Positions 1-10,834 of a stretch of DNA of 64,000 nucleotides are shown in pieces. Origin of the DNA: Stenogyne calaminthoides (Eukaryota; Streptophyta; Magnoliopsida; Lamiales; Lamiaceae); contig JBBCBC010000009.1 of NCBI GenBank assembly GCA_037126765.1, forward strand, positions 23,954,870 to 24,018,869. The letters are read 5' to 3'. Position 1 is the stretch's first letter, and every line of letters begins with the position of its first letter. Position numbers and translations under genes: made by a program. Under the pieces are notes generated by a model. It had not been told where the DNA came from. It made no database searches and saw only the letters and a list, made by a program, of their open reading frames with translations.

Positions 1-480
1 CTTCTTACATCGACGAGGATGTGCACATGAATATACCACTTGTGATTAAACTCCCGAATCTAACAATTTTCATTACCTCAAGGTGAGTGTAAACACAAGT
101 TATTATGTCAAATATACTATTATAATGTATTCAATATCTTTATAATGTGTTTATATATTACATCTATCTTCTGCTTTTTATATGTGTTTTATGATTTGCC
201 ACTTGATTGTTAAAGTGTATAAATTAATGAGTTATGACGAAGATAGATGAATTCTTTTTTTATACATTTTGAACAGCATCGGGCTGCCTTCCCACATGTT
301 AAAAAGTCTGATGCAAACTGTTGGGATAATTTTAGTTTTGATTATTATGTCAAAACACCTTGTAATAGGACAAACTAAGTTGTATAGAAAGCTTGTGTTT
401 CTAGACTTAGTTTTATTTTTACAGGTAACAAGTTGAGGGGGAACTGATCAAGATAAGATAAGACTGATGATTTCCAGTGC

Positions 481-660
481 ACTGGATCAGAAAGCGTGCG
501 GACTGAATCAGGAAGCGTGCGGACTGAATCAGGAAGCGTGCAGACTGAATTAGAAAGCGTGCGGACTGATCAGAAAGCTTGTAGACTGAATCAGGAAGCG
601 TGCGGACTGAATTAGGTAGCGTGTGGACTGATCAGAAAGCGTGTGGACTGGATCAGCAGC
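481..660 (+). repeat. Tandem repeat in the U3 part of solo LTR A (about 20-bp unit)
   Basis: About eight or nine imperfect copies of a unit like gcgtgcggactgaatcagga run head to tail, upstream of the LTR's TATA box. Arrays in this position are common in plant LTR enhancers. The sister LTR has a different array at the same place. Confidence 0.85.
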
Positions 661-853
661 GTTCTGATGTCGTGTTGACTAGAAATCTGGAATCAGGCTA
701 GCTGATCAGATCTGTTGGCCAATGAGAAGATGACAACACACATGTGGATGTGTCATAAAGCTGCAAGCAACAGTGCAAAAGGACAAAGAAAAGATGGAAG
801 ACTATTAGTATGGATTTGAATTTACTCTGTAACGGCAATATTCAAATCCACAC

Positions 854-860
854 TATAAAT
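854..860 (+). promoter_or_regulatory. TATA box of solo LTR A
   Basis: tataaat lies in the context cacactataaatacattg. The same word, in the same context, occurs in the sister LTR at 18996-19002. This gives the transcriptional orientation of both LTRs. Confidence 0.65.
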
Positions 861-1850
861 ACATTGCACTATCTTCAAAAGAAGATAATGGAGGATGCTG
901 CAAAGTGAAGATTAAAGCCAAATATTCAAGCATCTCCATTCAAGAACACAGAGCATTAAATATTCAAATTTACCCAAGAGTGTTCTACACTATATCTAAG
1001 CAAAAATGTCATATCATAAGCTTAGAGAGATTTTCCCAACCTTAGCTTAAAGACTAAAACAATGTAAGGGAAAATCTCACCTAGTTGGAAATAACACCAA
1101 ACTCAAACCCTTTCTTGAGAGAGAATTAGTGGTTAAGTGAGGTAGTTAATAGGCGATCCCGTGAGGGAGATAAGTCCCGAGAGTGAGAACTCATTAAATA
1201 TCTACAGGCGATCCCGTGAGGGAGATAAGTCCCGTTGAGTGAGAGCTCCATAAATATCTGTATGGTGGTGTGCCTAACACCGTAAACTAAGGTTTCCTTT
1301 GGATTAAGGAAGTGCCCCATGAAGGGAAGAGTGGATGTAGGAGGAGTTCTCCGAACCACTATAAAAATATGTATGTTCTTATTTGCTTTCATATTAATTG
1401 TCATACATACTTTAGCAAATCTGCATAACACATTCGCAAAAAAAAAATTAAGTCACCTCCCATTGAGATTTTATGAGTTTTAAATTGAGTTTTTCAGGAC
1501 CAACACAAACATCCGGTACAAAAACAGTGTATGGACCCTGGATAATTGGGACAAATATTTCTTTACCAACGGCTGGGAGTTTGTAATGGATGCTGATTTT
1601 ATACTTAAGTTAGTAGCCGCTGTCAATGAACGAATAATTGAAGATGAACATTCTTATGAGCAAATGATATATAGCTTGGCACGGGAACATGATGAACCAG
1701 ATGATCCACAACTCTCCAATGACGGTATACACGAGAAGATTTGTTCAATTGCGTACCTATATAAGTTGTTCAAGAGATTTGTTTTCAAGATAGTTGGTGT
1801 GGAGTACAACTTCCATTTGTGTTACGTTCAACAACATTTATTGGGACAAG

Positions 1851-2509
1851 TGTTGTAACTGGCTATAATTTGCCCAGCTAAACAATGATTTGAAGAGAAT
1901 TCGAACTAATGGAAACCAAAGTAATGTAAAATGGCAAGAGATTGGTTACCCGGTTCGTCCTTTGAATCAGACTACATCCGGGGGCGTCCAAGCCAGGTAT
2001 GTGTTTATAATATATATGCGTAAGGCTCTAATATTTTTCACCCCCTACAGATGTGACCGTTATGGCTTATTTATACTATGATTCCCGCTCCTTGAGCAGG
2101 AATTTACATAAGGAATCATGCCTATGAAAGGGCTACAATTACGGAAATCGTTAATTCCGCCTTGACAGGCCAGAAGTCGTCCGTCCTTTAATACGCACCA
2201 ATCGCGAAGCGGACTTTAGGGGTGGATTTCGTGGCATGTCGGGTGTAGTCTTTGACCGTACGAGTTGCGCAGTTAGGACTAATGTAGGTCGTTCCCGACT
2301 TGAAGATATAAAATGTAAGTCATGTCGCGACTTCCTGAGTTGCCGACTTCCCGAGATGCTGACTTCCACGATTTGAGTGTTGGGCCTTATCCGAGTTAGG
2401 AGGGTTGGTCCTGCGGTCTTCTCATAGAGTCCGCTTTAAGCAAACTTTGTGGGACTACTTGTTGCCCTTCATGACCAGGTGGGAGGTCGGGAATATTCAT
2501 GCTACAACA
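1851..2509 (-). repeat. 3' LTR of the Tat element
   Basis: It matches 13752-14411 along its whole length with scattered substitutions and small indels. Small open frames in it (for example 1890-2081 and 2151-2369) are chance frames. Confidence 0.93.
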
Positions 2510-2522
2510 ATTGCCCCTCAAG
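2510..2522 (-). other. Polypurine tract of the Tat element
   Basis: Read on the minus strand this is CTTGAGGGGCAAT, directly before the 3' LTR. It is the expected primer site for plus-strand DNA synthesis. Confidence 0.7.
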
Positions 2523-2842
2523 TTGAGGTCGCTTATTCCGCATAGGGACCTTGACTTGACACATGGATGAAATCGACTTGTGACCTTTCGACCTGGGAAA
2601 TTTCTTTTGAGCGACCCACCATTATCGGACAGGCGAAAAGTTGCCTCGATAATACGAATCATCGCATCAGATTTCCCTCGATCTCTGGGATTTGAAATGA
2701 TAGCATGTCAGGATGATGACGCGGGGAGCTGCAAATTGGCCCAATGGGATGCTACGGTGGGTTTCACGTGAGGCTCTCCACGTCTTCTTGCTGCTAAGGG
2801 GCCGAAGTTTATTTAATTTTATTTTGGCCCCCCTTCTTCTTC

Positions 2843-2849
2843 TATAAAT
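2843..2849 (+). promoter_or_regulatory. Candidate TATA box of the antisense accessory gene
   Basis: tataaat lies in the context ttcttctataaatcggcg, about 80 bp before the first ATG (2924) and on the strand opposite to gag-pol. The spacing suits a plant core promoter. It is outside the LTR, so the gene would have its own promoter. Confidence 0.55.
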
Positions 2850-2923
2850 CGGCGGGCTGCGATAGTTCTGCGAAAAAATCATTTCAAGATATTCTTCTTG
2901 GTTCTTTCTCCCTCCTGCCAGAA

Positions 2924-5575
2924 ATGCATTCTTGTGCCCCTGAAGCGAAATCAATCACAGGTAAAGTTTTTGGTTTCCTTTTGATTGTATGGATTCTAGA
3001 ATTCCCATATCCCTCTCTGCTTCTCAGCCCATGGGGGCTTCTTCCTTGTCCGAGGATGACATCCCTCTTGCTCTACGCCGCCACCGCGGTTTTTAAACTG
3101 CTGCCACCCACCGGCACATCGAAAGTGAAGGCTCATCGGCTAGGATTATGGGTGACCGCCAGGAAGATGATGCCAATGATGAGCCAGTGGATAACCGATT
3201 CCTGGAGGAACTGGCAGAAATCGCCCACCTTCCTCCGTTGGATGTTAATTTCCTCCGTTCTGCTCCACGGGGACAGTCAGCAATGGCAGACCCTTCCGCC
3301 CAGGCCCTTGTTTATGGGGCTTATGAACGAATTTTCGATTATGAGTTGTACCATAGTCGAGCTCTGTATAAGTGACCTGAACGCCAGTACCGTATGTCGG
3401 TTGAGTCACAGTTTGCCGAGTCAGATAAGAGATACCGATCTGTGCTTTCTGATTGGTATGTGCGGGGACTACGCCGTATGTACAAGGTGCCCCGGGATGT
3501 GCATTTCTATGGGCCGACCTCCGATGAAAGCGCTGATCAGCCTCCTCCAGGGATGATAGCTGTGAATGAATCTTCTATGTCGATCGGGATCCGATTTCCG
3601 CTACATCCAACCATTTCTCATCTGCTAGTGGCCTGGAATGTGAGTCTTACGCAAATCAGTCCAAACGGGTGGAGTTACATCATCTCCACCATGGTAGTGT
3701 TGGGGCAGGCCGGGTTGAAAAGATTGCCCAACCCCGGGGAAATAACCCATGTGATGATGCCCATCGCTCAGGCCGGGGGCTATCACGCCGTGCGGCTTCA
3801 CAAAGGCAAAGAGCTCGTGAGTGGGATCCCGAATAAGGTCGACGGTTGGCACCAGAAATGGTGGTTTGTAGGAGGAGCATGGGAGTCGATGGCCCCCTCC
3901 AGCACTTTATCCATTCGAGTTCCCACGGATTATGCAATCCGTGTTGAAAATGGTTCCTCATCTTAATGTTTTTTATACTCAATTGTACTGATCTAATTCT
4001 TTTCTTGCCTTGCAGTGTTTGCGCCCCGGTCTCCCGAGCTGTACTGGGACTTTCTCGAGGCGTTCAAGGAGGTTCGAGACACGTCCCCGAGCTGACGAGA
4101 AGTTAACTTGTTAAACTCCGAGCTCGACCGTTTGCAAGCCGGGTTGTATACTTACCCCCGCCATCTCAAAATTACCTGTAAGTCTTTAGTATGCCTCTAC
4201 AGCCGCATCTCGAAATTTTGCTCTGATGATTTTCCCTGTTGACAGATCTGGAGATTCCGACCTACCGTCGTCAGCCTTCTGCCTCTGAGATTGCCTCCCG
4301 ATCAAAATATGTGCTCGGCTCCATGAGGCGTCTATTCGGCTCGGTTGCCCCTATTGATGCCCCGGTCCAGACCCTACCTCCCGCTGCCGACAAGGGTAAG
4401 AAGAAAGCTGCTGAGTCTGCCCCTGCAGCGGGCGAGCGACCTCACAAGAGGGCGCGAGCTGAATTCGGCACGCACCGATCCGTATCAAGTCAAGACGCTG
4501 GGAGGGTGGCTCCCAGCTCTACCCCTTTGCCGACTCCTATCCGGGAGGGAGGTCGCCACCCGGACGATGATTCCTGGGTTGGTTGGGATGCAAAGACGGT
4601 GAAGAGGTAGGTCGTTGCGACTTTTGATTGTGAAGTTATACTTAAAATCGTCAATCTAATGTATTTGTTCCTCTGTATTACAGCCAAGAGCTGACGTCTC
4701 ACAAGTTCTCACCGGAGGTGCTGAGCTTTTTGAGGTCTCAGCTTCCCACACTGGATGGTATACCCAGCGATTGGCCTGGCTACTTGATGCGGACGATGAG
4801 TAACGTGCCGCGTGTGTGGACTAAAGACGATCACTCCACCGCCCGCCGACAAAAAGTCATAAGCAATATGTACTCGGCAGTTGTTCACTCCCTAAAGGCT
4901 GCTCTTTACATGGAGAAAGCTTGCGTCCAGTCCGAGACCTAGCTTTCCAACCTAGAGAAGGCCCAGGTGATGACCTCTGAGCAGGCCAAATCACTAATAG
5001 CTGCCCATGGGGTGCAGAAGAAACTGGAAGTCGCCAAGGTTGATTTGACCAAAAAGGTCTCGGAGCTTGAGGGCCAACTGGAGGCAGCTGAGGGTCTGCT
5101 CGGGGTGGATAAGGAGGTCGTGGCCCTGATGAAGGAGGAGCTAACCCGCAAGGATGTTGAGGTCAGGGAGAGGCTGGCCGCCAAAGACGAACATTTTAAG
5201 CAGGTCGAAGAGAAGAATGCCAACTTCGCCTATGTCGTGGCGATTGCGGGTGTTATCCAAGCCGTTCTTCGGAAGAATCCTGATTCCGACCTCACTGACG
5301 TTGTGGCCGAGCTGACTGCTTATGTTCGCGACTTCCCCCCCCCCACCTCTGACGTCGTGCTGGAGATTAAAGACCTGAAAGAATTGGGCATTGACTTGTC
5401 CTTCTTCCCCAATCAAAGTCGGATCGTGTACCCCACTCTTGATCCTGACGAGACGCAGTCGGGAGACTCCGAGGTGGTCCTCGAGACTCAGACAGGCGAG
5501 GCTGGAGCCCGGAAGGAGGTCGTCAGGTCATCGGGTGCGGTTTCTCCCGATATGCAGGCCACAACCGGCCTCTAG
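2924..5575 (+). pseudogene. Antisense, intron-containing accessory gene of the Tat element
   Basis: This gene runs against gag-pol, between integrase and the 3' LTR, where Tat elements (for example Grande, Retand) carry an antisense ORF. Proposed exons are 2924-2960, 3028-3952, 4016-4177, 4246-4606 and 4684-5575. The introns have GT-AG ends, and phase is kept over the last two. The protein contains a block GIRFPLHPTISHLL...QISPNGW typical of the 'putative gypsy type transposon' family. After it come a basic KGKKKAAESAP segment and a C-terminal coiled coil (about 5000-5220: EQAKSL, KKLEVAKVDLTKKVSELEGQL). In-frame stops at about 3092 (TAA), 3373 (TGA) and 4940 (TAG), plus one in the short third exon, make it a pseudogene here. 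The function of the family is not established; for Grande a nuclear protein has been reported. The family match and frame are firm, the exact exon ends less so. Confidence 0.72.
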
Positions 5576-6306
5576 GGGAGGTGTTTACCAGCCCAAGATC
5601 CAGGGGACGGGCTGCCCACACATCCACCAGTGTTATTCAGTAGCAATTAGGTGGGTAAACTTTGAACATAGTCAGTGGTGCTACTGATGGGGTGATAACT
5701 TCAAGAATCCAGATAAGAAAAAGGAGATTGAGAAGTTGTTGAACCCCATCTCCAACAATACTTTTGATCAACATTCCTCAAAGTCGGAAGTCGTCTGCCA
5801 GTTGTGGAAGTCGGGTATTAGTAAATCATCTGTCGTTAGTTATCACGATGTATCTTTATTTTCTGCTCGATGTAATTGGCCTTCGGGCCCATATAATGTA
5901 CCGACCTTCGTGTTTGTTGTCATTAATGAAATTTGCCTTTTCCTTTCCTTTATTGTGCCGACTTGATTTTCTTATGCGACTTCAATTCTTGCATGTGTTC
6001 ATTCGTCTTATTAGCATTGCGATTTTAGATTGAACTTTGCTTAGTCGTCTTATAAAGTTAGGGGAGGATCGCACCGCTTGGGGTGGCGATCTCACCGTAA
6101 ATATGTCGAAAGTCGTTCCCGAGGGAGGTCGATATTTTACATATGCGACCTCCCTGGGTTTAAACATAGGAATTGTGAAAAAGAATTTAAATCATTAATA
6201 TTGACTCGCCTGAAAGTTTACAAGTACACTGGTCTCGATCCTACTGATAGTATTTCTTCAGATGGGATGCATTCCATGGGTACTGAGACTGAGTGTCATC
6301 TGGGTT
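5576..6306. other. Tail region between the two convergent units of the Tat element
   Basis: There is no convincing coding frame. It lies between the end of the antisense gene and the end of the integrase, so both transcripts should terminate here. Position 6122-6155 forms a perfect 10-bp stem (agggaggtcg / cgacctccct) with a 14-nt loop. Confidence 0.5.
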
Positions 6307-6800
6307 CTAGAGCTCGTATGCCCCGTTGGATAATACCAGAGTGACCTTGTATGGTCCTTCCCAATTTGGTCCAAAAGTTCCCTTGGTTACTCCGAGTGTT
6401 TTCTTTAGGACCAGGTCGCCTTCTTTGAATTGTCGAAGTTGTACTTTAGAGTTGTAATACTTTTCAGATTGTTGTTTGTATCTCGCATTTCGGATACTTA
6501 CCTCTAGTCGTTTCTCTTCGAGCAAGTCTAGATTTCTGGCCAAGGCCTCATTGTTGCGATCAGTCGTGACCTGCGAGGTTCAGAGAGCCTGGAATTTGAC
6601 CTCTGAGGGTATGACTGCTTCCGAGCCAAATGCCATTGAGTAAGGGGTCTCTCCGATCGAATTTCGGCAGGTCATTCTGTACGACCACAATACATCTGAC
6701 AGTTCGCTGGCCCACTTCCCCTTTCCTCCCTCAATCTTGGTTTTCAGAGTGTGCTTGATGATTTTGTTCATAGCTTCGACTTGACCATTCGATTGAGGGT
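6307..6800 (-). pseudogene. Tat integrase, C-terminal part (after the insertion)
   Basis: This is the continuation of the integrase cut by the solo LTR at 6806. The first codons (minus strand) give the HPQSNGQVEA block, whose glutamate is the third residue of the D,D-35-E triad. It continues with KHTLKTKIEGGKGKWASEL and a typical TPYSMAFGSEAVIP. It ends with the DLVLKK...GTFGPNWEGPYKV GPY/F-like tail. A frame change at about 6545-6580 separates the last two blocks. Together with 8515-9000 this would be a normal Gypsy integrase. Confidence 0.85.
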
Positions 6801-6805
6801 GATAA

Positions 6806-8509
6806 TGTTGGGGTTATACTGGAAATTATGCTTTTACTTTGTATAACCAAACTGAATTTCTGTCGTATTTACTGAAATAAATTATTTATCACTGATGCTT
6901 TAAATATCATTGAATGTTGCATATATTTACTGCATAATTGTTCAATAAACAGCACATGTTAAATTGTAGTTAATTTAGTGATACCAGATCACATAAGATT
7001 AAATTAACAGTCCCTTGTAACTAAAAGTACGTTGTTCACGGCCTAGATGGAAATGAACAATCCATCGTCAAAGGTTGAAGTGTAAGGCTCAGATTGGCTT
7101 GTCTTGACCAAGAGATTACACTAGTGCATGACTAATGCACTGAACAGGACCTACAGGAGGATAAATTCTTCCGCACTGAACCAGTAAGAATTAGACCTCA
7201 GTGGTTCGTTATTTCTTAATCTTCGTCCCTTAAATAGGATCGTGTGTGGTTAGTAACTATTGCTTTGACTTATGACGGGTAGAGAATCAATGAGATTCAA
7301 TACTTTATATCTTGGGCAATATTACTGGTCACATGCGATTGCTAAGATTTAATACGAAGAATCGTGTGCGAGTACGCTCGTTTTATTTGCCCCCTTGGGA
7401 GGTTCATAAGATTTATCATACCAAATCTTGCAAGTGGAATTAGTTTCCGGTATGGATAATAATGTTGAACTGTTCCTTGACCAAGGACAAAAGATATTAA
7501 TTAATGGAAAGTTATTTCAGTGGCTTGAATTAATTAATGGGCTAGATAATTTTAAACACGAGAAATAATAATCGGGAGCCATATTAACAGTAATATGGGT
7601 TAAGATGGATTGTGCAATATTAATTATGTAGTGGGATTAATTAATATTTATGGGCTTGAATAATATTGTGGCTCAATATTAGATATTCAAAGTCCATTAG
7701 AAGGTCAAATCTTAATTCTCCTAAAGGCCCCTCAAGTAGCCCAAAATAAAGTCCAATAACTGAAAAAGGTGTTTAAAATAAAATAAATTATTGTTGCTAA
7801 TTTTTCCATATTTTTCGAAAATCATTGAAGGAAGAAAGAGAAAAGATTTTCTTGATTTTCTTGGAAAGATTTTATGGAATATGTATTCTTGGAATACAAG
7901 ATTATCCCATAAATTCAAGAAAAGTCAAGGATCCTATTTCTTCCCTATTTAATGTGATATTTTCGAAAATCCCTTAATATAGGGAGTTGGGATTTTTGTG
8001 GAATATTTTAAATATGGAGAAAAAAATATATTGGATATATTCAAGATTTCTTGGAGATCAAGAAAAAGATTTTTCCATCTTATTCATGCACAAAAATTCG
8101 GCCACCCCATATCTATAAATAGGGGATGAGTGTTTCATTCCCAAGTGAAATTCCATGTGTTGGAAAAATTAGAAATCCACAAAGGTGGTGCAACATAATT
8201 TTATTTTTCCTTTTGTTAAATTGTTCGCGAGTTCCTACCACCGGATTGTTGAACAAGGATAAGGGAATACTTGAGAAGGTCTTTTGGTGTGTTCGTGTGA
8301 ACGGGATCCATCTTCTCAATGGTTGTCACTCCGAGAGGTTAGTTCACGTAAACCCGTAGTAATTCCGCATGCGTAGGATTTATGTGAACTGTTTTGTTGA
8401 ATTATTATTTAATTAATATAGGATTAATTCATGCTAGTAATAATTGTTAGAATTAAATTTGTATTTAAATATTCATCCCGAATAGATTCGGGCAATTAAT
8501 TCCCCAACG
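6806..8509 (+). mobile_element. Solo LTR B nested in the Tat integrase
   Basis: A 1,704-bp insertion with TGTTGGGG...CCCCAACG ends; the last base of the usual CA is G. It is flanked by the perfect target duplication GATAA (6801-6805 and 8510-8514). Removing it with one duplication copy rejoins the integrase codons of the YHPQSNGQ block in frame. It contains no coding frame, a TATA box (tataaat, 8114-8120) and AT-rich ends. It is therefore a solo LTR of another family, oriented plus by its TATA box. It is not related by eye to the LTRs at 319, 18032 or 60889. Confidence 0.88.
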
Positions 8510-8514
8510 GATAA

Positions 8515-9000
8515 GGGGTAGAGAAAAGCTTGGCGATTTTCCATTTTCTGAAGAAACTATCGACCTTGTGGCCATCGAACAGCCTCCCATTATCGGATAT
8601 AATCGCTTTCGGTAGGCCGAATCTACAGATGATGTTTCGCCATATGAATTTGATGACGTGATCTTGATCTATGGTTGCCAAAGCCTCAGCCTCGGCCCAT
8701 TTTGTGAAGTAATCCACTGCGACTAGTGCATATTTGACTGAACTCGAGGCCGTTGGTAATGGCCCGATGATATCTATCCCCCACTTCGCAAAGGGCCAAG
8801 GACTGAGGATGCTGGTGAGTTCTTCTGGTGCGACCTTGATTGATGGTGTGTGAACTTGACATTTATGGCATTTTCTTGCAAAAACCATGGCATCGGCTCT
8901 TAAAGTTGGCCAAAAGTACCCCTGTCTCGTCGTCTTATGAGTGAGTGACTGCCCCCCAGTGTGGTTTCCGCATACCCCTTCGTGAATATCTCTCAGGATA
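8515..9000 (-). pseudogene. Tat integrase, N-terminal part
   Basis: The minus strand shows an H-H-C-C zinc-binding region (HEGVCGNHTGG then CHKCQ). The catalytic core follows: GIDIIGPLP with the first aspartate, VDYFTKWAEA, then IISDNGRLF with the second. It runs to the LTR insertion at 8510-8514. Integrase inserts the cDNA into the host genome. A stop lies just before the ILRDIHEG segment at the N-terminal edge, so this copy is dead apart from the insertion. Confidence 0.88.
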
Positions 9001-9229
9001 ATTTACCCTTGTTCTTGTGTAACACATCGGAGCAGTGGTATGCTGAAGTCTCGCTTATATAATTCGTTATCAACCAATGTGTATCTTGCTTCCCTCAGTT
9101 ACAACTATTTTGCCTGAATTCTGTATGTTGGTAATGTCCCGGTCATCAAGTAGTCGATGATGGGTGTCATCCAGCTCACGCTCGGGTGTCTAGGGTAACG
9201 ACCGCTGTGTTAGTAGTGGAGGGGTGGGA

Positions 9230-9655
9230 GAGCTTTGTGATGGTGACATCCCTCATCTCTATTGGCCCCTCTGAAGTCGCTAGTCATGCCAATGCATCGG
9301 CTCGGGAGTTCACGTCCCTTGGTACTAGCTTGATGTGAATTTGTTCAAATTTTAGGCAAAGGGCTTTGACGACCTCTTGGTAGGCCGACATTCTTTCGTC
9401 TCGGGCCTCATATTCCTCCGCTATTTGGCGTGCTACGAGCTGGGAGTCTGTATGGACTTGAAGTCGTTTAATGCCCATCATTGTGGACATTTCTAGGCCG
9501 CTGATGAGTGCTTCATACTCAGCTTCGTTGTTGGTGGCAGGGAAGTCGAAAGTGATGGCGTTCTGGAAAGAAATGCCATCCGAACTGATCAGTACTACTC
9601 CTGCTCCCGACTTGTTAGCAGTTGCCTATCCGTCTACATATAGTTCCCATGGTGG
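9230..9655 (-). pseudogene. Second (archaeal/plant-type) RNase H domain of the Tat element
   Basis: Reading on from WELYVDG, through a premature TAG, the minus strand gives SGAGVVLISSDG, then TNNEAEYEALISGLE, VHTDSQLVARQI and finally DVNSRADALA. These supply the D, E, D, D catalytic residues of the aRNH fold. An extra aRNH after a decayed first RNase H is a known hallmark of Tat-lineage Gypsy elements. Confidence 0.82.
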
Positions 9656-10127
9656 GCTGGTCGAACCACTGGCCCCTGGAGGAGGGGTTAATTCGACGAT
9701 GAAGTCTGCCAGTGCCTGAGCTTTTATTGCAAGCCTTGGCGAGTATGTTACCCCATATTGCCCGACCTCGATCGCCCATTTAAGACACTGGCCTGATGTA
9801 TCAGGTCGATGGAGTATGTTGCGGAGGGGCAACGAAGTGAGGACCTCCACTTGGTGATCGAAGAAGTAAGGCCTCAGCTTTCTCACGCTCATGACTAGAG
9901 CATAAGCTAATTTTTCTAGAAGAGGGTATCTCTGCTCGGTTTCATTTAGTGCCTGACTGACAAAGTATATGGGCAGATGAGTCTGACCTTCCGCTCGCAC
10001 AAGCACTGTGCTTAAAGCGTTCTCCGAGGCCGCCAAGTATAAAAACAACTTTTCGCCCGGGACCGGCTTGGCTAAAATGCTGACGTTGGCCAGATATGCT
10101 TTGATTTTGTCAAAGGCATCCTGACTC
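9656..10127 (-). pseudogene. First (Gypsy-type) RNase H, catalytically degenerate
   Basis: Positions 9656-10048 read LYLAASENALSTVLVR, then PIYFVSQALNETEQRYPLLE, and VEVLTSLPLRNIL on the minus strand. The order matches the Gypsy RNase H fold, but the usual catalytic aspartates (in DAS and TDH) are A and S. Only the central glutamate region remains. This decay is normal in Tat elements, where the domain acts as a connection between RT and the second RNase H. The segment at 10049-10127 links it to RT in another frame. Confidence 0.82.
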
Positions 10128-10834
10128 TCAGTTGTCCACTAAACCTCGCCTTTTTCTGATGGTGTCGAACATGGGCTTACACTTATCCCCCATTCGGGAG
10201 ATGAATCTGTTGAGCGGCGGGCACCTGTCGAACGAGACCTCCTTCGTGGTTTTGGGGGCTCCCATATCCAAAATAGTCTGGACTTTGGCTGGGTTTGCTT
10301 CAATCCCCCGCTTGCTGACCAGGTGCCCCAGGAATTTCCCCGACTCCACTCCGAAATTACCCTTTTTTGGGTTGAGTTTCATATTGAACTTCCTGAGTAT
10401 CTCGAAAGCTTGTGCCAAATGGGCCAGGTGATCTTCCTTTTTCAGAGTTTTGATGATGATATCGTCCACGTACACTTCCACCGTCTTGCCTATTTGCTTG
10501 GCAAACATATGGTTGACCAGCCTTTGATATGTTGCCCCGGTGTTCTTTAAACCAAAAGGCATTCCCTTCCAACAGTACATGTTCTTTTCTGTTAAGGACA
10601 AAGCGTGTTGCCTGTCGGGCTCGTGCATTGCTATCTGATGATATCCAGCAAATGCATCCATGAAAGACATCATCTCGTGGCCGCCGTGTTGTCGATCAGG
10701 TGGTCGATATGCCACATGGGGAAGAAGTCCTTGGGGCATGCTTCATTGAGATCTGTGAAATCAATGCAAAGTCGCCAAGTTCCATTTGACTTCTTTACGA
10801 GGACTGCATTTGCGACCCACTGTGGCTGGTCAGC
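10128..10834 (-). pseudogene. Tat reverse transcriptase core
   Basis: The minus strand shows the palm motifs in order: VLVKKSNGTWRLCIDFTDLN, then MSFMDAFAGYHQI, GMPFGLKNTGATYQRLV, and VEVYVDDIIIKT with the YVDD active site. KLNPKKGNFGVESGKFLGHLV follows. A stop at about 10833 and a frame change near 10690 (at the end of the DNTAAT segment) break it from the upstream frame. It is otherwise close to a full Gypsy RT. Confidence 0.92.

Larger units (their letters stand above)
319..1505 (+). mobile_element. Solo LTR A (Copia-like family, sister of 18032-19659)
   Basis: The element starts TGTTGGGATAAT and ends GGACCAACA, so it has TGTTGG/CCAACA termini. It is flanked by a perfect 5-bp target duplication, CAAAC (314-318 and 1506-1510). 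There is no internal coding region. It shares many blocks with the LTR at 18032-19659: the start, a TATA box, a shared block (taagcttagagagattttc), and a repeated gcgatcccgtgagg / gtcccg module. It is therefore a solo LTR left by recombination between the two LTRs of a complete element. The orientation is taken from the TATA box and the order of blocks. Assignment to Copia is inference from the terminal sequence and LTR style. Confidence 0.88.
277..1850 (+). pseudogene. Unidentified protein-coding unit, 5' part, split by two LTR insertions
   Basis: After a likely splice acceptor (gaacag, ending at 276) an open frame starts at 277. It runs to 318, is interrupted by the solo LTR plus its target duplication, and resumes at 1511 in the same frame. 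It then continues without a stop to 1850, where the Tat element begins. The readable part is about 127 residues, rich in acidic residues and leucine; it includes KYFFTNGWEFV and HEKICSIAYLYKLFKRF. I do not recognise the family. The FTNGWEFV stretch is faintly like the second half of a plant B3 DNA-binding domain, but the rest does not follow B3. An intron may lie at 83-276 (donor gtgagt at 83), but the frame upstream of it does not match in phase, so bases 1-82 are not assigned. The gene is certainly broken by about 13.7 kb of inserted DNA. Confidence 0.5.

Noticed and set aside
1..82. Upstream open frame (IDEDVHMNIPLVIKLPNL) as the first exon of the split unknown gene
   Set aside because: With the obvious donor at 83 and acceptor at 276 the phase does not fit the downstream frame, so I did not join them.
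481..660. CRISPR-like array of 20-bp repeats
   Set aside because: There are no unique spacers, it lies inside a plant LTR, and the unit is a simple head-to-tail tandem repeat.
2924..3556. 210-codon plus-strand frame taken as one gene
   Set aside because: It runs through the likely intron at 2961-3027 and lies in a different frame from the family-matching blocks after 3148, so it is a chance overlap.
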